Assembly (NCBI GenBank): GCA_003523945.1
Contig: DOFS01000032.1
Location: forward strand, 1,417 to 10,842
From: Nitrospiraceae bacterium
GTDB lineage: Bacteria > Nitrospirota > Nitrospiria > Nitrospirales > UBA8639
DNA length: 9,426 nucleotides
Direction of reading: 5' to 3'
Part shown: positions 1 to 6,338 of the stretch, piece after piece
How the letters are laid out: every line of letters begins with the position of its first letter
Numbering within the stretch: the first letter of the stretch is position 1
Program-made: the position numbers and the translations under genes
Notes under the pieces: model-generated
What the model was told of the DNA's origin: nothing
Databases searched by the model: none
Seen by the model: the letters and a program-made list of their open reading frames with translations, nothing else

Positions 1-621
1 AATATGTTTGCCGGACTCACAATTTTCATGGATCGGGTTTTTGAAAAAGGTAATTGGATTAAAACGCCTGATGTGGAAGGCACGGTAGAGGATATCGGAT
101 TTCGTGCGACAAAGGTCCGTCAATTTGATAAGGCTCTGGTTACCATCCCTAATTCCAAATTGGCCAATGAAGCATTAATCAATTACTCCCGCATGACGAA
201 CCGGAGAATTTATTGGAAGATCGGGATCGAGTATCGTTCGACTCATGATCAAATTCGGAACATCATCCAGGGCATTTCGACCTATATTTACGAATGTGGG
301 GAGTTTGAAACCAATCCGGAAAAGACCAAAACCTTCATTTTTCTGGATTCATTCGGCAACTCGAGCATTGACATTATGCTGTATTGTTTTACGAAGACCA
401 TTGTGTGGGGTGAGTGGTTGGAAACCAAAGAACGCTTGGCATACAAAATCAAAGAAATCGTCGAGGGCGAGAAGGCCAGCTTTGCGTTTCCCTCGCGTTC
501 GCTCTATGTCGAAAATCTTCCACTCGGACAGCCTGAAGCCTTCCCTCTTCAGCCTTCCGACAAGCGTGCATCCTCACAGATGTCGAGAGATGCCATCTCC
601 GATCGCCCCAGACCTGAATAG
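1..621 (+). CDS. MscS-family mechanosensitive channel, C-terminal part (5' end outside the window)
   Basis: The reading frame is open from the first base (codon 1 is AAT), so this is the 3' part of a longer gene; the ATG at 4 is almost certainly internal. The protein begins with NMFAGLTIFMDRVFEKGNWI, which fits the end of the pore helix and the start of the beta domain of small-conductance mechanosensitive channels. Next come the typical EGTVEDIGFRATKVR and VTIPNSKLAN segments, then an alpha/beta C-terminal domain ending near FAFPSRSLYV. The last 35 or so residues are polar and Ser/Pro/Arg-rich and are probably disordered. Family role: an inner-membrane channel opened by membrane tension that releases solutes on hypo-osmotic shock. 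The motif spacing resembles YbdG/YnaI-like members more than compact MscS, but the transmembrane part is missing and the subfamily cannot be settled. No strong intrinsic terminator follows. There is no visible functional link to the genes downstream. Confidence 0.9.
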   Translation, partial: NMFAGLTIFMDRVFEKGNWIKTPDVEGTVEDIGFRATKVRQFDKALVTIPNSKLANEALINYSRMTNRRIYWKIGIEYRSTHDQIRNIIQGISTYIYECGEFETNPEKTKTFIFLDSFGNSSIDIMLYCFTKTIVWGEWLETKERLAYKIKEIVEGEKASFAFPSRSLYVENLPLGQPEAFPLQPSDKRASSQMSRDAISDRPRPE

Positions 622-925
622 AGGGGTTGCGGTCATGATTAAACGCGATGTCCAGTGAGCCCCCTGTCTTGAATAAAACGGGTCGAAGGATAGCTCGTGA
701 GGGTTCAACCGACCACCGGTGCCTGATCATTTTTCCTGTCTTCACTTATTCTTGTCAGGTATGAAAAAAACTAGTCGTTATTTTGATACTCCTGATATTT
801 CATAAATGTACCGGTCCATCCCACTGAACACATCCTTCCATCCCCTTGGCAGGAGGACTAAGCCATAACCTTTCCCGTTTGGGTGCATACTCCCAAGATC
901 GATTTATTCGAAAACATCTGGGGCT

Positions 926-944
926 GCTCACGGTGGCAGTGAGC
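926..944. repeat. Short hairpin, 6-bp stem and 7-nt loop
   Basis: GCTCAC (926-931) and GTGAGC (939-944) are perfect reverse complements separated by seven bases. The hairpin lies five bases before the larger palindrome at 950-977, so the two could stack as tandem stem-loops in an RNA. No T-run follows, so it does not look like a terminator. Confidence 0.5.
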
Positions 945-949
945 TTATG

Positions 950-977
950 CCTTTTGGCCATCATGATGGCCAAAAGG
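950..977. repeat. Perfect 28-bp palindrome
   Basis: The half-site CCTTTTGGCCATCA (950-963) is followed directly by its exact reverse complement (964-977), with no mismatch and no spacer; the centre is CATCATGATG. As RNA it would form a stem of about 12 bp closed by a tiny loop. No T-tract follows on either strand, which argues against an intrinsic terminator. A dimeric protein site, a cruciform-prone element or part of a structured RNA are all possible. Confidence 0.75.
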
Positions 978-1242
978 TGCGTGAAACGACCCAACTTGGA
1001 ACCCACACCCGGTATATCCTCACTGACTCTTGTGATTGAACATCGTCAACAATGTTCTTGTCCTTCCTTGATGATTGTCCACCGACAAGACACTCGATCG
1101 TTCCAAGAATTTCCCTCAACACCATGACCGCAGCAGCCCGAAGTTGGATGCCGCACGAGCAACACCACCGGGAAAAGCGAAATCGTTTAAGGCGTCAGCT
1201 TTCCTATCAACCTTATCATTGTCCCGATTTCTCACCCCACCC

Positions 1243-1259
1243 TTTACACGTCGTGTAAA
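1243..1259. promoter_or_regulatory. 17-bp operator-like palindrome TTTACACG-T-CGTGTAAA
   Basis: Two 8-base arms, TTTACACG (1243-1250) and CGTGTAAA (1252-1259), are perfect reverse complements around a single T at 1251. With a one-base centre this makes a poor RNA hairpin but a natural binding site for a dimeric regulator of the size used by TetR- or GntR-type repressors. No regulator gene is in the window and no cognate family can be named. The site lies about 470 bases before the nearest confident start codon (1728), so its target could be a distant promoter or an unseen RNA. Confidence 0.45.
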
Positions 1260-1420
1260 AATCTCACCCCCTCTTCTTACTGGCTCATTCCCCATTCAGC
1301 CAATGCACCTTCTCACCTTTGGAGACCGCTTGGCTTGAAATCCCGGCCTTGGCCGTCTTTCACCGTCTCGCTCGAATGCCATCGAGGACGTCCTTTCTGA
1401 TGCCAAGACACACTTCCTGC

Positions 1421-1457
1421 CCGATTTTGACTATTTTCGATTATGTCTGAAAATCGG
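1421..1457. promoter_or_regulatory. Interrupted inverted repeat overlapping a weak promoter-like pair
   Basis: CCGATTTT (1421-1428) and AAAATCGG (1450-1457) are perfect reverse complements separated by 21 bases. Inside the arms GAC (1429-1431) and GTC (1445-1447) can extend the pairing with a two-base bulge. TTGACT (1427-1432) matches the sigma-70 -35 box at five of six positions, and GAAAAT (1449-1454), 16 bases on, matches a -10 box at four of six. The symmetry would therefore span the two promoter boxes, as operators often do. The promoter match is weak and this remains a suggestion. Confidence 0.3.
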
Positions 1458-1494
1458 AGATTGCCGCAGGGAAAATTCGAAAAAAATGGGTTCT

Positions 1495-1518
1495 CATAAT
1501 CATACATAAATAATTATG
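1495..1518. repeat. AT-rich interrupted inverted repeat
   Basis: CATAAT (1495-1500) and ATTATG (1513-1518) are reverse complements separated by 12 AT-rich bases. This is the most AT-rich spot of the intergenic region and could belong to a promoter or a protein site. No well-spaced -35 box was found for its -10-like hexamers. Confidence 0.3.
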
Positions 1519-1551
1519 GCTTGAATCTGAAAATCCTGGGTAGAAGGTCAA

Positions 1552-1569
1552 AGAGACTCAAGAGATTCA
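1552..1569. repeat. Tandem pair of 9-mers AGAGACTCA / AGAGATTCA
   Basis: Two directly adjacent 9-base units differ at one position. They lie about 160 bases before the secreted-protein start, so they could be repeated regulator half-sites. With only two copies, chance or slippage is equally possible. Confidence 0.35.
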
Positions 1570-1712
1570 TTTGTCGGTGCGGGAAACATTTATCTCTCCG
1601 GTCGAAGGGTAGATGTTATTCAACACTCTTGCTAACCTTTTCAGGACATTCTTCAGGATGCCAACATTATTTTCTTCATCTTCTCATCATCATCCATTTT
1701 CCTTTTTTATTT

Positions 1713-1720
1713 AAGGAGGG
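1713..1720 (+). promoter_or_regulatory. Ribosome binding site of the small secreted protein
   Basis: AAGGAGGG lies seven bases before the ATG at 1728 and decides this start over upstream alternatives in the same open frame, such as the TTG at 1521. It also places a clean signal peptide at the N-terminus. The site sits directly after a pyrimidine-rich stretch (about 1662-1712). Confidence 0.8.
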
Positions 1721-1727
1721 TCGGACA

Positions 1728-2138
1728 ATGAAAAATGTGATTTTGATTACAATGGTTTCCTTATTGGTTTTCGGTGGTTTTGTTATGGGGCTTTCTGGAC
1801 CAGTTCTGGCAGGCACTGATCCACACTTATCAGCCGAACAATTAATGAAAAAAATAACAGCGCCAGGCGTGGAATTTATTTTCATCGTAAGCTCCGGCCA
1901 CATGATCGAAATTGTCCCACCTCCAGGAATTACTTTTAGGAAACCCAAAACCGGCCCGGATTCGCCCCCTGTGCCACAAACTGATCCGCCCCCCACTCCG
2001 GGCACCGGGAAACATGGTCAACTTCCAGAAGTTTTACAATATGAAGTCCCAGCGGGGGATTTCAAGATGAGTACCATTACATTGTATGGGGAGGATACCT
2101 GTGTTGTTTGGAACGGGCAGGTCTACTGTGTGCCGTAA
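1728..2138 (+). CDS. Small secreted protein of unknown function, 136 residues
   Basis: No family was recognised. The start at 1728 has a strong ribosome site and yields a standard Sec signal peptide: a short basic N-terminus (MKN), a hydrophobic core over residues 4-22, and a likely cleavage after GPVLA near residue 28. The mature part of about 108 residues has an N-terminal segment (SAEQLMKKI, then FIFIVSSGHMIEIVPPPG), a proline/threonine-rich linker (about residues 75-96), and a C-terminal segment ending CVVWNGQVYCVP. The two Cys near the end could form a disulfide in the periplasm or outside the cell. There is no lipobox and no further membrane helix. It lies 269 bases before the FecR-TPR-barrel gene on the same strand, so a role with that protein (ligand, cargo or accessory) is possible but rests on position only. 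The frame stays open after the TAA, giving the small ORF at 2145-2306. Confidence 0.75.
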   Translation: MKNVILITMVSLLVFGGFVMGLSGPVLAGTDPHLSAEQLMKKITAPGVEFIFIVSSGHMIEIVPPPGITFRKPKTGPDSPPVPQTDPPPTPGTGKHGQLPEVLQYEVPAGDFKMSTITLYGEDTCVVWNGQVYCVP

Positions 2139-2144
2139 ACATCG

Positions 2145-2306
2145 ATGCTTCAAGGAATGAGTACGGCCGCCACTGTAAAGGTAGACTGGCGGGAAAAGAT
2201 TTCCGGTGACGACGAGGTTGAGGTGGTGGCCGCTCAACCTCCGCGTGAAGAAGAGAAAAGCCCGGACGTCGCAAGAGGCGAGCAATCAGGTGACAGGGAC
2301 GACTGA
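2145..2306 (+). CDS. Possible small acidic protein, 53 residues, or read-through extension
   Basis: An ATG six bases after the stop of the secreted-protein gene opens a 53-codon frame ending in TGA. The product starts MLQGMSTAATVKVDW, is highly charged (EKISGDDEVEVV, PPREEEKSP), and ends GEQSGDRDD. Codons are mostly of the purine-N-pyrimidine/GNN type expected of real coding DNA. The frame is the same as that of the upstream gene, so the two could be one longer ORF interrupted by a TAA (mutation, sequencing error or read-through), or the second could be translated by coupling. No clear ribosome site precedes 2145; the second in-frame ATG at 2157 has AAGGA immediately against it, too close to be ideal. 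There is no signal peptide. Function unknown; it may be a chance frame. Confidence 0.35.
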   Translation: MLQGMSTAATVKVDWREKISGDDEVEVVAAQPPREEEKSPDVARGEQSGDRDD

Positions 2307-2393
2307 AGAGAAAGAAAGGATTCGAGGTATTTGATGTTCAACCGAGGCAAAACACATTACGATTACTTTCCCTGAACTTCCACGGTCATATTT

Positions 2394-2400
2394 GAGGAGG
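2394..2400 (+). promoter_or_regulatory. Ribosome binding site of the FecR-TPR-barrel gene
   Basis: GAGGAGG lies seven bases before the ATG at 2408. It supports this start even though it leaves about 43 residues ahead of the hydrophobic core of the signal sequence. Confidence 0.75.
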
Positions 2401-2407
2401 ACCTGAT

Positions 2408-5400
2408 ATGGTGCTCCGTCAAGAGAGTGTTGAAAGAATTTGTGTGAAGGATGGAAGAAGAACACTTTCCAAAAAGAAGTCCCGTCATTGGAAGGGAAAT
2501 GCCCTCATCAAGGAAAGAGCATGGGGCTGCCTCAAGGGGGCTTTCCTTTTCGTCGCCATAAGTGTTGGCGGAGGTCTGGTCAATGCGGCGCTCGCGTTTG
2601 CCACACCATGTGAGGAATGGGTGGCGAAGCTCGTGTCGGTCGAGGGGATGATCGAGACCCGTTCAGTTGGTGAAGCAAGCTGGGAAAAGAGTGAGACAGG
2701 TGACACCTATTGCCTCGGCGATACGGTTCGCGTCCCGCAATGGCGGGCGGCGCTGGTCCTCAAGAATGAAACCGTCATCCGCCTGGATGCAGGCTCTGAA
2801 CTCACTTTCACCGAGTTTAAGGAGGAAAAGCCGTCATGGATCGAGCTTCTCAAAGGCATGGTGCATTTCTTAAGCCGCACCCCCCAGCGCCTGACAATCA
2901 CCACTCCCTTCGTCAACGGGACAGTAGAAGGAACCGAATTTCTCATCCGCGTGAAAGAAAATGAGGCCCAACTCTGGGTGTCTGAAGGTCGCGTCCTGTT
3001 GGATAACGAACTCGGCATGTTGCCGGTTGTCGGCGGCCAATCGGCCGTGACGCACAAGGGAGAGGCCCCTCAACGGGTGATTGTGGTCCGTCCACGGGAT
3101 GCGGTGCAATGGGCCCTTTATTATCCACCCTTGTTCGACTATCGTGCGGCACAGCTGTCGGGGCCTGATGCGCCCACCCTTCTCAAGGCGACACAACGCT
3201 ATGAGGAGGGAGAAGTGTCGGAGGCCTTGTCCCAACTCGATACTGTTCCACCCGCCCGGCGTGATGTCCAGTATTTCAACTTGCGGGCCAGCATGCTCCT
3301 CTCCATCGGACGCGTCGATCAAGCGCAGGCCGATATTGCCGAAGCGCTCAACCGCGATACCGACAATGGCGTGGCCCTTGCCCTATCGAGCGTGATGGCC
3401 CTCGTGAATAATGACACTCAGGAAGCCCTCCGGCTGGCACATCAGGCCGTTGAACGGGCACCGGATTCGTCAATACCGCATGTCGCCTTATCCTATGCGC
3501 AACAGGCTACGTTCCAGATCGTTGATGCGTCGGCGAGCGCTCAAGAGGCGACCCGTTTGGCACCTGAAGACGCGTTGGCCCGAGCCCGTATGGCTGAACT
3601 GTGGCTCGCCCTTGGCTATTCAGGCTATGCAGGGCGAGCAATAGAGGCGGCCGAGCAGGCCGTCGAACTCAATGCCAAACTCAGTCGTTCCCACACGATC
3701 CTGGGGTTTGCCCACCTCGGTACCCTTGAGATTGAAAAAGCCGCAACCGACTTCCAGCGCGCCCTTGCGCTCGATCAGGCTGATCCGCTCCCACGGCTGG
3801 GTCTCGGGTTAGCCAAAATCAGGCACAACGACCTGGAGGCCGGGCGGCGGGAGATTGAAACGGCTACGGCCCTTGATCCCAACAATTCCATTCTTCGCAG
3901 CTACCTGGGAAAAAGTTATTTCGAAGAAAAACGGGATGGGTTGGCCGAAACGCAGTATGACATGGCGAAGGAGTTGGACCCTCATGATCCGACGCCCTGG
4001 TTCTATGACGCCATACGAAAACAGTTGCACAATCAGCCCATAGACGCTTTTCATGATCTTCAAGAATCCATCCGGTTGAATGACAATCGGGCCGTCTATC
4101 GGGGACGACTCTTATTGGACGAGGACGTGGCGGCCCGTGGAGCCACAGTGGGTCGCATTTTCGACAATCTGGGTTTTGAACAGCGGGGGAGGGTGGAGGG
4201 CTGGTATTCCCTCTCTCGTGATCCCGCCTCGCCAATGGCCCATCGCCTCTTGTCGGACATGTATAGCGTCTTGCCCCGTTTTCAGATCTCCAGGGTCAGC
4301 GAATTGTTGCAGACGCAACTGTTACAGCCCTTGAACACCAATAACCTCCAACCCCAGCTGCCCTTCAGCAATTTGCAAATATTTGAGGGAGCAGGGCCAT
4401 CCACCTTCTCTCTTAATGAATTCAATCCGATGTTCATGCGAGAAGGCCACCCACGCCTGCTGGTCAACACTATTGGCGGAAACAACGAAACGTATGGGGG
4501 TAGTGTGGTGGGGTCGATTTTGCATGGACCCATGTCCTTGAGTGGCGGAGCCTTTCGATATTGGAGCGAACCGGATTTCCGGGACAACTTCGACGTCCAA
4601 CATACGGCCTACAACGTCTTTGCGCAGGTGGCGTTTCTTCCCCAACTGAACGTTCAGGCCGAGTATCGGTACCGGAAATCGGAGTTTGGTGACCTGGTTC
4701 TTAATTTCGACCCGAAAAACTTTAATGCCACTGAAAATAACACAATTGATGAAAACATTGCCCGGGTAGGGGTTCGCTTTACCCCCGGCCCGCATTCGGA
4801 CATCATTGGATCCTATATTTATAGTCAACGCGAGCAGAGTACCTTCGTTCCTGGGCCGCCGAGCATCTTTGGGACCGCCGAGGCTAAGGCCAATCAGGTC
4901 GAGGGCCAGTATCTGTTTCGGAGTGAAATCGTAAATGCCCAGATCGGCGGGGGGTACACGCATGTTGATAACAACAATGATATTAAGGCACAGGGTACGC
5001 CGATTCCTTTACCTCCCTTCTGCTTTCCTTTTTCACCAATTTATTCACCGCCTTCTTGCTTATTTCAGGATAAGGCACGGCCCAAGACAAAAAATGCCAA
5101 CGGGTATGTCTATGTCAATGTCCATTGGCCACCACAAATAACCTGGACTGGAGGGTTCGCGTACGAGTCCATCAATGACCAATCGATAGCTGGGGATTCG
5201 AATAAGTATGACCGGGTCCTGCCCAAAGCCGGCATGCAGTGGAACCTGACGGACTGGGCACGGCTGCGATTATCCTATGTCCAAACGGTAAAGCGCCCCT
5301 TGGTAGCCAACCAAACGATTGAACCCACACAGGTCGCCGGGTTCAATCAATTATTTGATGATGCCAACGGGACCATAGCCGAGCAGGAGGGGGTCGCTCT

Positions 5401-5965
5401 CGATCTCACGTTGACAGATGACCTGTATGCCGGCTTCCAACTCGCCCATCGGGAACTAAAGTGGCCAGTGACCAATACCACGGGGTTTGCCTTCTATGAC
5501 CGGCGTGAGGATCGTGCATTGGGTTATGTCTATTGGGCTCCCCATCCCCAGTTGGCCTTCAAGGTAGAGGGAACGTATGAACGGTTCAAGCGAACGGCCT
5601 CCGATCCGACGTCCACGTCTGGTGGCCAACCCATTGAGCAAGCCACGGTGGCCGTGCCGCTCAGCGCACGGTTTTTCCATCCGTCCGGATTCTTCGCTGG
5701 AGTCGGGGGAAGTTTTGTCTGGCAAAAAGTTGATCTCTTACCGGATGCCCCTTTCGATGATGGCACGGACAAATTTTTCCTGGTGGATGCCAATGTCGGG
5801 TACAGGCTCCCCAAACGTTTTGGAATCTTCAGTCTGGAAGTCCGCAACCTGTTTGATACCTCCTTCCATTATCAAGACCTCAATGCGCAAACGGCTGGAG
5901 ACCCCGTGGCCTCAGCCTTTTTGCCCACACGGATGGTCTTTGCCCGGTTAACGTTGAGTTTTTAA
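2408..5965 (+). CDS. FecR domain-TPR array-outer membrane beta-barrel protein, 1185 residues
   Basis: Predicted outer-membrane protein with three parts. After a basic leader and a hydrophobic signal core (about 44-66, ending ALAFA) comes a FecR-type domain (about 68-205; VSVEGMIETR, RLDAGSELTF, TPFVNGTVEGTEF, EGRVLLDN). Cys68 and Cys102 flank its start and may pair. The conserved-looking PRDAVQWALYYPP follows at 229-241. A TPR array of about eight units fills roughly 255-560 (for example EIEKAATDFQRALALDQADP). A linker (about 565-680) leads to a barrel of about 500 residues with alternating aromatic strands, the TonB-receptor-like SLEVRNLFDTSFHYQDL near 1143-1158, and the C-terminal ARLTLSF with terminal Phe used for outer-membrane assembly. 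No plug domain or TonB box was seen; FecR and TPR occupy that place. FecR in the Fec system relays a receptor signal across the periplasm; here it is fused to the barrel. The next gene is the CHASE2 cyclase, a likely partner. Domain calls are firm; ligand and function are unknown. Confidence 0.9.
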   Translation: MVLRQESVERICVKDGRRTLSKKKSRHWKGNALIKERAWGCLKGAFLFVAISVGGGLVNAALAFATPCEEWVAKLVSVEGMIETRSVGEASWEKSETGDTYCLGDTVRVPQWRAALVLKNETVIRLDAGSELTFTEFKEEKPSWIELLKGMVHFLSRTPQRLTITTPFVNGTVEGTEFLIRVKENEAQLWVSEGRVLLDNELGMLPVVGGQSAVTHKGEAPQRVIVVRPRDAVQWALYYPPLFDYRAAQLSGPDAPTLLKATQRYEEGEVSEALSQLDTVPPARRDVQYFNLRASMLLSIGRVDQAQADIAEALNRDTDNGVALALSSVMALVNNDTQEALRLAHQAVERAPDSSIPHVALSYAQQATFQIVDASASAQEATRLAPEDALARARMAELWLALGYSGYAGRAIEAAEQAVELNAKLSRSHTILGFAHLGTLEIEKAATDFQRALALDQADPLPRLGLGLAKIRHNDLEAGRREIETATALDPNNSILRSYLGKSYFEEKRDGLAETQYDMAKELDPHDPTPWFYDAIRKQLHNQPIDAFHDLQESIRLNDNRAVYRGRLLLDEDVAARGATVGRIFDNLGFEQRGRVEGWYSLSRDPASPMAHRLLSDMYSVLPRFQISRVSELLQTQLLQPLNTNNLQPQLPFSNLQIFEGAGPSTFSLNEFNPMFMREGHPRLLVNTIGGNNETYGGSVVGSILHGPMSLSGGAFRYWSEPDFRDNFDVQHTAYNVFAQVAFLPQLNVQAEYRYRKSEFGDLVLNFDPKNFNATENNTIDENIARVGVRFTPGPHSDIIGSYIYSQREQSTFVPGPPSIFGTAEAKANQVEGQYLFRSEIVNAQIGGGYTHVDNNNDIKAQGTPIPLPPFCFPFSPIYSPPSCLFQDKARPKTKNANGYVYVNVHWPPQITWTGGFAYESINDQSIAGDSNKYDRVLPKAGMQWNLTDWARLRLSYVQTVKRPLVANQTIEPTQVAGFNQLFDDANGTIAEQEGVALDLTLTDDLYAGFQLAHRELKWPVTNTTGFAFYDRREDRALGYVYWAPHPQLAFKVEGTYERFKRTASDPTSTSGGQPIEQATVAVPLSARFFHPSGFFAGVGGSFVWQKVDLLPDAPFDDGTDKFFLVDANVGYRLPKRFGIFSLEVRNLFDTSFHYQDLNAQTAGDPVASAFLPTRMVFARLTLSF

Positions 5966-6338
5966 GAGGACGTTCATAACTCATTCGATGGGGGATAGTG
6001 CCTTTTGAAATGAATTTCCATGGGCCTGAACAGCTCAGGGTATCAAATGCCAAATTCATTTTCTTTTTGTGAAGAGGTCACACCTCAAGTACTCAACCGG
6101 TATTCAGAAGGGTCATTTGATTCCTTCATGAACCAAAACGGAAACGTACAATCTCCCCAAAAAAAATTCATCATGGCCGTTTCTCATTCGGGATATCACC
6201 GGTACCGAAACCCTACGTTGGGGGCCGATGTCCTTGTGTCTTTTCGCATTCTTCCTTGTGTAAGCATACGTCTTACCCGTTTTTTGGAAAACCCTGGTTC
6301 AACAACGAAACGAGGACCTGCTCACTTATAACCTTCAC
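5966..6338. other. 373-base gap between the barrel and cyclase genes
   Basis: No terminator hairpin with a T-run follows the barrel gene, so read-through into the cyclase is possible. A 103-codon frame (6020-6331) spans most of the gap, but it lacks a ribosome site and any recognisable motif and is not called. TATAAC (6327-6332) matches a -10 box at five of six positions and ends six bases before the cyclase ATG, with no clear -35. Nothing else stands out. Confidence 0.5.

Larger units (their letters stand above)
622..1727. other. 1.1 kb intergenic region without a convincing gene, rich in palindromes
   Basis: No frame here combines a start, a ribosome site and protein-like composition. The longest forward frame (846-1127, TTG start) has one hydrophobic stretch but no recognisable family, and AGGAGG at 851-856 is followed by no suitably placed start. 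The region instead holds a hairpin (926-944), a perfect 28-bp palindrome (950-977), a 17-bp palindrome (1243-1259), interrupted inverted repeats (1421-1457, 1495-1518), tandem 9-mers (1552-1569), a 7-bp direct repeat (1640-1658) and a pyrimidine-rich stretch (about 1662-1712) just before the next gene. It may contain promoters, a long leader or an unannotated RNA, or be a decayed gene. None of these can be chosen from sequence alone. Confidence 0.6.

Noticed and set aside
950..977. Reading the 28-bp palindrome as an intrinsic terminator
   Set aside because: No T-run follows on either strand, and the symmetric centre leaves almost no loop.
846..1127. 93-codon frame with a hydrophobic stretch (LLTVAVSLCLLAIMMAKR)
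   Set aside because: It needs a TTG start without a proper ribosome site and has no family features after the hydrophobic part. The LLAIMMAKR portion is encoded by the 28-bp palindrome, and the same peptide appears on the opposite strand, so it reflects the palindrome.
1521..1727. N-terminal extension of the secreted protein from a TTG at 1521
   Set aside because: It would put a basic, Cys-rich stretch ahead of a clean signal peptide, and the strong AAGGAGGG site points to the ATG at 1728.
622..1727. CRISPR array or insertion sequence in the large gap
   Set aside because: There are no regularly spaced repeats, no transposase-like frame and no matching terminal inverted repeats with target duplications.
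6020..6331. 103-codon frame ending eight bases before the cyclase ATG
   Set aside because: No ribosome site, no recognisable motif or signal peptide, and composition typical of a chance frame. It could be revisited if relatives conserve it.
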